In this document: in pieces, positions 1 through 11,600 of the stretch
Position numbering within the stretch: the first letter of the stretch is position 1
How the letters are laid out: each line of letters starts with the position of its first letter
Source of the DNA: Paracyclopina nana
Lineage: Eukaryota; Arthropoda; Copepoda; Cyclopoida; Cyclopettidae
NCBI GenBank assembly: GCA_019096065.1
Contig: JAGUCH010000003.1
Coordinates: 10,912,001-10,976,000 of the forward strand
Direction: 5' to 3'
Length of the DNA stretch: 64,000 bases
The notes under the pieces: generated by a model
Databases searched by the model: none
What the model saw: the letters and a program-made list of their open reading frames with translations, nothing else
What the model was told of the DNA's origin: nothing
Program-made: the position numbers and the translations under genes

Positions 1-331
1 GGTGCGCCGAAATGGACGAGGTCTGCCATGTTGTCGGCGGAGAACATGATCCGCAAGCGGCCTCCAGCTGCGGAAGCATCTCCAGAATTGGCCGAGGACG
101 AGCCGTTGATGTTGGCCTCGTTGGGGCCCGAGTTGTTGCTGCTGCTGAATTGGCCCCGTCTCGAGATGGAGGCCATTTCAGTCGTGCCCCATGCATTGGC
201 AGAGGGTTTGGCCATCGAGGTCGCAGTTGCACTGTCTCTCCACATGCTCGCAACGTTATCGTTGATATTAAGCATCTTTTATTGCTGGCTCATCGTAGCT
301 TTGAAATTGGTCTCCTCTGAAGCTCCGCGCG
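1..331 (-). CDS. 5' coding exon of an unidentified gene, running off the left edge
   Basis: On the minus strand an open frame starts at ATG 275-273 and stays open to the window edge (about 91 residues). An in-frame stop lies just upstream (TAA AAG ATG), so this is the first usable start. The peptide begins MLNINDNVASMWRDS and is low-complexity, rich in Ser, Asn, Ala and Gly. Codons favour G/C at third positions, unlike the AT-rich surroundings, which supports real coding. A pyrimidine-rich acceptor (TTATTTCAG) ends at 332, so the exon probably begins at 331. A good donor (GTAAGT at 669-664) may end a non-coding first exon at 670. A four-codon upstream ORF (ATG AGC CAG CAA TAA) sits in the leader. 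I do not recognise the family; such low-complexity N-termini are common in regulatory and RNA-binding proteins, but that is not evidence of function. Confidence 0.55.
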
Positions 332-1336
332 CTGAAATAAGTACGTAGATGCAATTAAGGCCATCATAGCGGAACTCTCGAGGTTTGCAGCGTGCGCGAA
401 AAAAGGCCAACACAAAGGCCTCACCTGGTCGGAGATGCGTACAACTACGCGAAAGGCAGCTGTGGTAAAGTTGCAGTTGAGAAAGGCCGCGTAGTGGAAG
501 GGGCCGACGAGTGTGTTTGGCATGGAAACAAGCGATTGAGACAATGTGCCAAAACAAAGTTCCAGCGAAAAGCTCGAGTCAAGTTCAGTTCACGTAATCG
601 TCCGTGTAGCAACAAACAACTTGAGTGTTGGACAGCGCAAGTAAGCTACGCTACGCGGGCAGAACTTACCCAAAATCTCATTGATTGGAGCAGGCGACGG
701 AGGCGGCCATTTCGAATCTCAATTCAAATCGACGGGGGACCAGAACTGCTCTACAGACGAGGCGAAGTTTGAAGCTTTTGCAGTCAAATAAGCGGAGGAC
801 AGACAAAGGCGGCCCAAAGAGTGTTTAAAGTGAAGCAAGCAGCAAATAACAGCAGCACCACCAGATCTTGTGCTGGACCGGACCACGGCGTTTGGCAGCA
901 GCAGCTTTTGCGGCGGCCAATCGGTCGCTGAGCCGACACGGCCTAAAAGTCGTCAGCCGGCCGTAAAAATGGCCAAAATCGGTTGGGGATCACTCCACGA
1001 TTTTTCATCACCGCTCAACTCATTGTTTTACACGGGTGAATTTGTGCGTTCCCTCTGCTCGCAAATGCCCGAGCGATTTGGCGAGTTTTTTCAGCCGATT
1101 GACGAATGTAAACAAAAGTTGGCGGAAAATGCATAATAATAAATCTGGCAGCTATTTCCTGCCTGACAGCTGCTGCTGATTGGCACGGGCCGACAGACAA
1201 TAAAGGATGCCGGTATACGAAGAAACGAGCGACTTTTTTTCGGGCCGCAATGCCCAAACAAACGACATCTTTATCACCAACAACCTGTTTCTAGTCTTCA
1301 CCCAAGTGAGCAAACATTCAAATATATTTTTTCTTC
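332..1336. other. Upstream/leader region of the left-edge gene; no coding gene seen
   Basis: Several short ORFs on both strands lack codon bias or domain signals. A minus-strand donor (GTAAGT, 669-664) pairs plausibly with the acceptor at 334-332 as a 5' UTR intron. GC-richer sequence around 700-1000 fits a promoter or leader of the minus-strand gene. No TATA element was convincing. Confidence 0.35.
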
Positions 1337-1342
1337 TTTATT
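1337..1342 (-). terminator. Candidate polyadenylation signal of the coiled-coil gene
   Basis: AATAAA on the minus strand, 140 bases downstream of the stop codon at 1482 and the first such hexamer after it. Confidence 0.45.
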
Positions 1343-1481
1343 TCTTATCACGTCTTGACTCAGTTAAAGTCCAAGATGGATTCGATTTCGATTTTGTAAG
1401 TTTGGAAGATTACACTTGACACTTGATCAGGGGGGAGGAAGGTGGGAAAGCTGTTATTTATGTGTGTGTAGATGAAGCCAT

Positions 1482-2554
1482 CTATTCTTGGCCCTGCGAT
1501 TGCTCCTGATCGGGATCGAGAGACCGATTCGATAGGAGCATGTTGACGTCGCCTCGAAGCTGGTCCAGTTGAGATTTGTGCTCTTTCAGTTCATCGCGGA
1601 GCCCTCGGATTTCTGACAGGACCATTTCCAAGCCATGGATGGCGGGGTTGTCATCAGAGCACCCATTCTGCAATTGATCATGTTTCATTTGAATTTGCTT
1701 CTGACCAATTACTCTTGGGCTTTTAATGATGTTTAAGGATGCCTGTCTAGTATTGAAAGTTTAACAGGCTTCAGCAAAACATGTGCAGTAGTTATCACCT
1801 AGATGGAGCTGCAATTTGTGTTAGCTGAAATTTCCTTCTAGACCCAACTTTTTTTCGCCATCCGGCTGTGAAAAACGCCAAAAAAATAAGCAGCGGAAAA
1901 GTTCACTTCTGGTTTTTTTAACCCTTTTTTCAAATTTGCTGAAGTATGAGACATACCTCATGATGCGTGTGAATGTCTCGCACAACCCTTGAGAGCACTT
2001 GTCCCTGATAATCCAACTCGCACCTGATCTCCTGGAGCTGAGTCGTGGGACTTGTCTCTTCCAAGACGAGTGAGTCATGGCTGTTTTGTCCACTTATGAA
2101 AGGGCTGATCCTTTGTCTAGGTGTCATGGATGCAGAAGGAGATATCCTACGACGTCTCATCTGATTGTCTGATTGGCTTGAGCATGATCCGGACCTATGC
2201 AGCTGAGGCTGATGTAGCTGATGAGCCATGAGTTCACTGCTGGTAAACCTGATCTCTCCGGATCTCTTGGCATGCAGCCTTGGCTGATGCTGAGGCTCCA
2301 GTTGATCGTTGAACCTTTTCCTGGCCGAGGTTGGAGGCCTGCTAATGCAACTGGAAAAGGGCGAGGTGGTTGCTAATAACATTCCCAAAATACACATTTT
2401 CAGACTACCCTTGGAGGCTTCTTCGGTCTGGTTCAGGATTGCTGGAAATAGAAATAGGATTTGGCTCGTGCTGCAGAACTTCTTCCACTCCGTTCAACCT
2501 TAGGTGAAACTGGTGAATACTGAATGTCTCATCAGCAGTGCTGTTCAAGCTCAT
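1482..2554 (-). CDS. Coiled-coil protein of unknown function, three exons
   Basis: Three exons join in frame: 2554-2409, 2341-1957 and 1700-1482, giving 249 residues. Introns are 67 bp (donor GTAGTC, acceptor TTAG or TTAGCAG) and 256 bp (donor GTATGT, acceptor GGTCAG). The start is the first ATG in frame (MSLNSTADETF) after an upstream in-frame stop. The middle is basic and Ser/Pro-rich, with RRRRISPS and RQRISPF patterns that look like phosphosites. The last roughly 110 residues hold two heptad-like stretches (around ELDYQGQVLSRVVRD and LEMVLSEIRGLRDELKE), then a Gln/Glu/Asp-rich end. I expect a homo- or hetero-oligomerising helix but recognise no family. Intron 2 contains a dispersed-repeat copy (1800-1920). 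A non-coding upstream exon cannot be excluded. The next gene upstream on this strand stops at 2839. Confidence 0.55.
1800..1920 (+). repeat. Family-2 dispersed repeat, diverged copy
   Basis: The core AGATGGAGCTGCAATTTGTG and the downstream ACTTCTGGTTTTT match other copies near 17674, 18031, 32701, 39886 and 48516. This copy lies inside intron 2 of the coiled-coil gene. Confidence 0.6.
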
Positions 2555-2838
2555 CTTGACATGGACTGCAGCTGCGTTGGGGGGAGCTAGCTTCAAGCAT
2601 CATCTTGTTATCAGCTTCTGATTGCTCAAGGCCTTCACTGTGTGAGCGATCGAGTTCGAGTTTTATAACCTTTATATAATCTAGCTAAATGCGAAGAGAT
2701 GCTCTGCTCAACTGGAATGCAAAAGAGCCTTAGCCTAATATATATATACATTGACAGATGCGCTTATCAGCGGAATAAACCCACGAGACATTCACGAGGA
2801 CACGCAGGAAAAGAGATGCATTTCAGCATATGATTATC

Positions 2839-4109
2839 TTAAATAATTACACAACATCCACCCTTATCTTCAGCCTTTTGCTGCACCGAACCAGTTTGGG
2901 CTCGAATTTTCGTTCCTCCTGCAGACTCCGGAGCTGCCGGAGCAGATTTCTTCTTCATGCTACTCAACTCATTTTTCAGCTTTTCCTGCATCTCCTCCAT
3001 GGTCTCGGCGTTCTTTGCCGTGCCTTCGCCAGGCTCTGGTTTGATAGAGGCCTCTGACTCGGTTGCAATCGTGACAACCTTCTTTTCTGGTACTGACTTC
3101 ATTTCGGCATCTGGAATTTCGAGCTCAGCTGGATTTTCTTTAGCCTCCTCCATGATTCCTTCTGAAGCCTCTGGTGTTTTGTCTTTGGGAGCCTCGGGCT
3201 CCTCTGCTGATGAGCTAGGCAATTCCGTCTCCTTCTCCTCACTTTCCTCAAGTTTTGGCTCTAATTGTGAATTCGATTCCTCGACTGAGTCAAGCACTTC
3301 TGACTCCTTTTGAGTAGCATCATCTGTTTGTGACTCTGTTAGGTCGACCTCGTCGTCTGGAGGAGCCTGGATCACTTCAGGAAGCTGGGCCTCGACATGA
3401 ATGACACTTTGTACCTCTTCGTTGCTATCCTCATCAGACTCAATAGGTGGAGGTGGAGGTGGTGGAACCTCAGCAGGTGGCAAATCATCTGAAGCTAATC
3501 AAACATTGTTTGAAAAAACCAATGACCTCAACTTATCTTAATGACTTTTTTACCTTCAAAACTTGAAGAGTCAAACAAAGGGAGTTTGCTAGAGATAACA
3601 GTCGAAAGAGCGTCATCCACGCTAAATCCAACCTTGTTGTCTCCGATCTGCTTGTGGCAAATGAATCCCCTCGGATCCAGGAGCAAGAGTGCATGCTTAG
3701 CAGTGCCTTGATTGCTATCCAGAAGGTCAAACTTTCGTGTCAATGTGAGGGAGTGGTCGGCCAACAAAGGAAAAGGTAATTTATTGTGCAGGCCATTTTC
3801 GTCCTCGAGACTGGAGGCCGTCCATGCCACATGAGTCTCACCAGAATCCGTGGAACAGGCCAAAATCTAATCAAATAAACTTTAAGCAAGCAGGAATAGT
3901 ATGGGAAAACCAAAATTTGGTACCTGACAGCCCTGACTCATAAAGTGTTCGTGCTGTTCTGCAAAAGCCAGCAACTCGGATTTGGCTAGAGGGGTGAAGT
4001 CACCCGGATAAAAGATCAAAAGCACGTGCTTCCCCTGATACTCTTCTAGGCTAATTTTTTTCAACTCACCATCCGGCATGAGTGCCGAGATGGCAAAAAA
4101 GTCGGACAT
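2839..4109 (-). CDS. Peroxiredoxin-like pseudoenzyme with acidic tail and CaaX box
   Basis: Exons 4109-3924, 3866-3554 and 3494-2839 join in phases 0 and 1 across introns of 57 and 59 bp, giving 384 residues. Residues 1-165 follow the typical 2-Cys peroxiredoxin fold: MPDGELKKISLEEYQGK, LLIFYPGDFT, ACSTDSGETHVAW, PLLAD, LLLLDPRG and a VGFSVDDAL segment. The active-site pattern PxxxTxxC reads P-GDF-T-PL-A, so the peroxidatic Cys is Ala42. The conserved Arg before the next strand is His120, and the C-terminal VCPAGW resolving-Cys segment is absent. Peroxidase activity is therefore not expected. From about residue 167 a poly-Pro run leads into roughly 210 Glu/Ser/Pro-rich residues, ending GGCCVII. 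CVII is a CaaX prenylation box with an adjacent Cys that could be palmitoylated. I infer a membrane-tethered scaffold or sensor. The ATG used is the first in frame after an upstream stop at 4208; it gives a slightly short N-terminus, so an extra 5' exon is possible. Confidence 0.8.
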
Positions 4110-4199
4110 GTTGAAGATGTATTCAAACTTCTCCGAGAATAGGGTAACAAGTTCTTGCTTGCGTGTCGCAAGTCGAATAAGAACGATGACTAGCAAAGC

Positions 4200-4437
4200 G
4201 CTCCCTCATTAGCCAGCTTTTCTCAAATGTAATTAAATCAAATAAAACAGGCCAATCTGCAAGTGCTATACAGTGCGCTCCACAAATGGGGTAGCTAAAT
4301 CTGATCAGCAGTCACGAGAGCTTGCTTTAATTTCAAGGTTTCTGAAACAAAGACGCTTTCCAAGTCAAATCTTACCTTACCAGTGAAACCGAAATTTAAA
4401 GTGCATTTTTAAGTATTTTTTTGTGCAATAAGATTTT
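4200..4437. other. Intergenic spacer between minus-strand genes
   Basis: AT-rich spacer upstream of the peroxiredoxin-like gene and downstream of the DUF4508 gene. It should contain the promoter of the former. No clear core element or ORF was seen. Confidence 0.4.
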
Positions 4438-4443
4438 TTTATT
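4438..4443 (-). terminator. Candidate polyadenylation signal of the C14orf119-like gene
   Basis: AATAAA on the minus strand, about 220 bases after the stop codon at 4663. Confidence 0.4.
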
Positions 4444-4662
4444 GCCAGTACAATAAAAGTTATGAAATTATGAAGCGTCAAGCTTGGCAATTCAGATAGC
4501 CTTCTAAAATGTTAAGAGATTTCATATGACTTAAGTTTACTATATTCCTTTAAAAACTAGTTCTTTAAGTTACACGCTGTATGTCTTATCAGCTTTTTCC
4601 CTTGAACTACAACGAGTAAATATATATATGCTTCTTTCATTCATGCGATTACCTTTTTTTCG

Positions 4663-4992
4663 CTACCTAATCTGCGCATTGATGGATGCAACAAATTCGG
4701 GCGCTATTGCATTGAGTTGAATGATGAACTCGGTGCGGTCAGAGGGATTCCAGCAGCCGTGCCATTTGGAAAATATCTTCATTTGGCACTCAAACACGCT
4801 CGGTCCGTCATTGTTTTTACTTAAGGACATTTGAGTCATTGTTGACATTAGGAATTCAAGGCTTTGATCCACTTCATTGGGCTTGTCCTGCATAATGAGC
4901 GTTCTCGCGAATTCCTGCTTTTGTTCCTCGTTCCAATTTCGAAACCAGGACAAGGCACAAGCGATTTCTGTCCTCGATTTCCCGGAGGCCAT
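4663..4992 (-). CDS. C14orf119-like protein (DUF4508 family)
   Basis: A single exon of 109 residues from ATG 4992 (MASGKSRTEIACALSW). The frame is open upstream to an earlier ATG at 5043, which would add 17 residues (MTFSKLLFALQ...). Diagnostic parts are an N-terminal CxLxWFxNW motif (CALSWFRNW), a central SVFECQMKIFSKWHGCW block and a C-terminal RTEFIIQLNAIAPEFVASI block. These correspond in order and spacing to human C14orf119 (HWFANW, SIFECQLHLWDQWFRGW, RNEFVRQLE...PDFVAKF). The molecular function of this family is unknown to me; it is a small soluble protein found widely in animals. The gene is divergent from alpha-tubulin, with about 500 bp between start codons. Confidence 0.85.
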   Translation of the reverse strand: MASGKSRTEIACALSWFRNWNEEQKQEFARTLIMQDKPNEVDQSLEFLMSTMTQMSLSKNNDGPSVFECQMKIFSKWHGCWNPSDRTEFIIQLNAIAPEFVASINAQIR

Positions 4993-5495
4993 CTCAAATT
5001 CTCCTCGAGGCTGCAGCGCAAACAAAAGCTTGGAAAAAGTCATCAATGATAGCAACAGCCGGAATCTCGCCAAGTCATTTGACGAAAATTAAAAAGAAGC
5101 CTCACAAATGTTTATTGACATTGCGGCGTTGCGAGGGCTTTTTGTGGAGAAAGTGTACGAAAGTTGTCAGAAACAGCCCAAAAATCGCGTGACCTTGGAC
5201 AAACTTGCCTTAGTACCAGCAACGCTTTTCTCTCCCTGAGTGAAATGAAGCTGCCATGAAAACCAAATGCTCCTCATTTGAAATTAAATAGAATATTGTG
5301 CATCCTAAAACCAGTGATGAAATCATTACTCAGCATATTTTCGATAAATTCCACTTGTGCAGGTTAATTTCGCGAAAAAAGGCTTCATTGTTATTTCATG
5401 ATGCGGAAAGGCGCTCCTTACACTTCATTATTTGGAATCGTTCCGTTGGCCGCGGTTTCCGAATAAATTCTACGACTTGACAAAAATCATTCAAA
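4993..5495. promoter_or_regulatory. Shared divergent promoter region (DUF4508 gene / alpha-tubulin)
   Basis: The two start codons face away from each other at 4992 (minus) and 5496 (plus). The interval must hold both promoters and the tubulin leader. I saw no canonical TATA box at a convincing distance. Short ORFs here lack coding character. Confidence 0.5.
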
Positions 5496-7867
<2,372 letters not shown>

Positions 7868-8137
7868 GACGATCTCAAGGAATTGTCTCTCAAAAAACAA
7901 CAACATTAATATTGCAGCATTTTAATTGGACCAAATTATTATTTCCCTCTTAACACACGAAACCTCATGCTCTCCTCCTACTTTCCGCATGGGTGGTTCG
8001 CTTAAAGTATATATAACCCTTTTGACTTTCCACTGCCCGTCCCGCCTGACGTCGTTGTGCTCACACTCTTTTCCCTTATTTCCTTGCTCTTCCTGTAGTG
8101 TTTTCTTTTGAGATTCCGTTTTTGGATATCCGATTTC

Positions 8138-8143
8138 AATAAA
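8138..8143 (+). terminator. Alpha-tubulin polyadenylation signal
   Basis: AATAAA 271 bases after the stop, followed by AT- and T-rich sequence. Confidence 0.7.
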
Positions 8144-8588
8144 GCAACATTTCTTTTCCACCATCTTGACAACACTCGAGGAGGCCCAGGCTTCTCTCGT
8201 GGGGAGTCAAAACTCGTGATTTATTTCCGCGGGATTGCAGAATCCACAAGGAGAAAAAAGGGGGGGAAGAAAAAGTTGCTGTCCTCATCAAGACTGATGG
8301 AGGTTGCTCTGGTCAGGGAATTTTGCTGCTGAAGAAAAGCGCACACAAAGGAGTTGCACAACAACACAAGGGGTCAAAAGATTAATTGATCAGCAGAAAA
8401 TCTCTGCTGCTGTAGTTGTTTATTCTGTGGTTTCACGACTAGAATGAGGTCTTTGTCTTTAATTTTCTCCTGAGTGTGTTTCAGCAGTGTTGTGATGGTG
8501 GTTGCAAAGGTGGTGATTAATTGTAATCATCAAGCAGGTATTTTCTTGTATGAATGAATGGTTTCTCAGGTGTGTTGCGTTGACGAGC
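8144..8588. other. Tail-to-tail spacer and 3' UTR of the Ig gene
   Basis: The tubulin (plus) and Ig gene (minus) end towards each other. Two minus-strand AATAAA hexamers, at 8424-8419 and 8225-8220, are candidates for the Ig gene. The tubulin signal is at 8138, so the two 3' ends are less than 300 bp apart. Confidence 0.5.
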
Positions 8589-8686
8589 TCAGGTGGGCAG
8601 CAAGGCTGGCATCAACGCGATCATCATGAGGAGAGTGGAGGCCATCCTGGTCGAGGCCGTGGAGGCCGCTGTCACTTGATAAAGCA
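8589..8686 (-). other. Ig gene exon 5: hydrophobic C-terminal tail
   Basis: Encodes a Thr/Ser/Ala stretch (TAASTASTRMAS), then TLLMMIALMPALLPT and a stop at 8591-8589. This is the composition of a GPI-attachment signal. Two in-frame acceptors 12 bases apart (ends at 8687 and 8675) would change the protein by four residues. Confidence 0.75.
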
Positions 8687-11600
8687 CTGCAAGCATTGAT
8701 AAATCCGGATGAAGATTTGCTTACTCTAGCTAAAAAATTAAAGTGTACCTTGTCCTTTCAGATACATGGAGTCCGCTTTGGCGGTGAAGCTCGTGCCCGG
8801 AATCGTGAGCAAACATTCGAAGATTGTCTCTGGTTGAAGATCCGACTCGAGCAAGGTTTTATGCACTGACACGTCAAAGAGTCCGTCTCGCTCAAGTGTC
8901 ATCGTCGTCGTTTCTCCCCGGTCGAACCTTGGAGGAAAAAAGGGCATGATTCAGAGAGGCCGGAGAAATTTACGAGTAGTGGACTGGCTTACCTTTGTCC
9001 CCAGAGCAGCCTCAAGTCAGGCTTGGGAAAAACCCCTTTAGCAATGCAAGTCAAATTCACCGTCCTTGAATCCGGCTTAGTATAATAGATCGCGATGTCT
9101 TTGGGGGGAGCTGAAAATGGGAAAAATGCTCATTTATGCTACAAGGCAGAGTGAAAAATGCGAGGAAATGAGCGTGCTATCTCTCTCTAGCTAAAAAGCG
9201 GGGAGGAGTCTTATACACCTTCTTCTATATATATAGTAGTCGACTTATGGGTCACGAGCAGTCCTTTTATTCGGCCCTTTATGGGAGCTCAACCTAAACC
9301 ACCAGAGAGTGCATGGCAGGAATGGAAGAAGAAGAGGAAAAACTGATGGTAGTATATTTGGCCTCTTTCTTCTTCTCCGCACTCTATTGGTCTCCAGTGA
9401 CTACCTTTTTATACATCGATATACTACTGAAGCGCATGGAAAAGCCGGCTTAAAAGCCTTTTCTGGTGTCTCCTGATGATGCCAAATGATGCTTCCCCAC
9501 AAAATTTTTGAAGCGTCCGATTGACGAAACCACGTTGGAATTATCGTGAGAATTTACTTGAGTATCTCATTGATTTTCGTTCGCTATGTGCCAAACCTGA
9601 CGTGGAAATGTAAGATGAGCTGATGATAAATCGTTGTTTTTCTTAACAGGGTTTCATGAGAAGCTGATGCCGGAGATGACGATAGTTGACGCCAAGCAAA
9701 GACACAGGGTGGCCGCGGTCTTGGTTTTTCAACAATTTCTTATGTTAATTAATGAGATACTAACGCAAATGCTGTAGTGAATAAAATGCTAAAAAATGAA
9801 AAACTGACGTAGGAAAAAAACAGTCATTTGTGAGAAATGAAGGCCAGTTTGGCCTTTTTGGCCTTGTAGGCCTTTAATCTTTTAATTTGCAATGTGTTAT
9901 TGTAATAGTAATATCATTCATTCATTTAAATAATTTTCTTCTTGCATTGTCAAGTCGTCGAATCATACTGCAATTCATTGTGCCTCGGGGGTCGTAGCAT
10001 CGTCAGAAGAAGAAGTCAATCTGCGGGTGGGATCCGCAATCCTAGCCCCAGACGTTCCAGGGTGTGCCTAAAAATGTAAAGGAGCATGATTTGTAAAAGG
10101 TAATTATGATAAAATGAGTTGCGGGCTTACAGGTGGGATGGAGGCAGGGTTCTTCTTCTTCTTTTGAGGCTCTTCATCACTGTCCGGATCGGGGGAGCTT
10201 TTCCTCTTCTTGGATGAGTTAGAGCCCTGCAATGAGAGAAATTATTGTGAGCCTTTGCTCATTTCTCTACAGGTCAACTTACAGAATCGTCATCATCATC
10301 GCTGTCGGTAAGAATGGCCTTTTCGAAGTTTTCTTTTGCACTTGTCTTGCCAGATGTTGATGGCAGTGCAGTTGGATCCAATGCTTTCTTGGGGCTGTTG
10401 ATGGTGCCGATGAAAACTTCTGGCTTGTAGGCAGTTCCCTCAGAGGAGTAGAAGTTGAGCAAGTCGTTGATGTTATCTCCGATCTCTTCAACAACCTCGT
10501 TGTAAAGTCGTGGCAGCTAAACAATGAAAGGTTATTAAAACCGAAATGTCTTTGCATTATGATATTGCGATTACCTGAGGCACTGATGGCAAAGCATCAA
10601 ACTCGAGCGTTCTAAAGTCTCGTTTGAAGCAATGAGCACGCAGCACAAATCCTCTTCAAGACTTCCTTCACATCCAGTTCTTCTTTGACGCATGACGATT
10701 TGAGTTCGTCAAACACATGGTTGGGGTCAACATTACGGGTCTTGGTGAACGCCCCAGCTTCTTGGCTCTTCTTGGCATTCTTGAACTGACCTCGATTCAT
10801 GATGTAATCCAAATGTTGATTGTATGACGAGATGCTGACTGAGCTCTTCAAGATGTGCTTGTTGTGCTCATGGAATCGGTAGTCCTCATCTGCAACCTTG
10901 TGAGCCGCATCTTCAACATTGTCAAAGCGAATCCACTGCCAACTGAAGGTACCTCTTCCTATCAGTGCTGAACAATGTGGTGCAGGTTTTCCTCAGATCC
11001 GAAATGTTATTTCGGTGGACTAATGGCGATAAGTTGAACATTTGTTCAATCGCGAGCACCAAAAACTTGTCGACCATATTGTGTAGGCCTTCTGGCAATG
11101 GTCGTTTGTAAAAAACGAGGTTTTGATGGAGCTGTAAGAGAAGTGTTAGTATTCGTAAGTATTTCAATATTTCATCCCCTTTGGTGTATTTTTGGGGGTA
11201 CATTAATTGATTATGTTAGTGTTAGCATTTTGCTTGAGAAAATCATCACTTACTTGTCAATTTTGCCGTGAAATGAGGTGAGCCTCGCCAAAGGAGTGAA
11301 ACAAGTCTACAACGCAGGTTTTAGCCAACGTGAAGTTGATGCCAGCCAACTGCATTTTCTGGAGGTATGGCGTGATGAAGGCGCAAAGCTGCTCCTGAAC
11401 TAACGCGGGCTCGCAAAAAAATACATCACATGCTTTCCCCATGTAGTTAAAGGGGATCAGACGAAGCAGTATGTAAGCGTCCTCGAGTCTCGGTCTGAAT
11501 CTGCATGCTCACAGACTTCTTTGGACTGGCTTTTTGCAACTTGCTCGCTTACTCCAACTATCTTGTTGTTGAGTCCCTTGACATCACGTTTGATTTCCTG

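Noticed and set aside
2957-3313. Ser/Phe-rich ORF on plus opposite the acidic tail exon
   Set aside because: Complement of Glu codons reads Ser/Phe/Leu; a shadow of the Prx-like gene.
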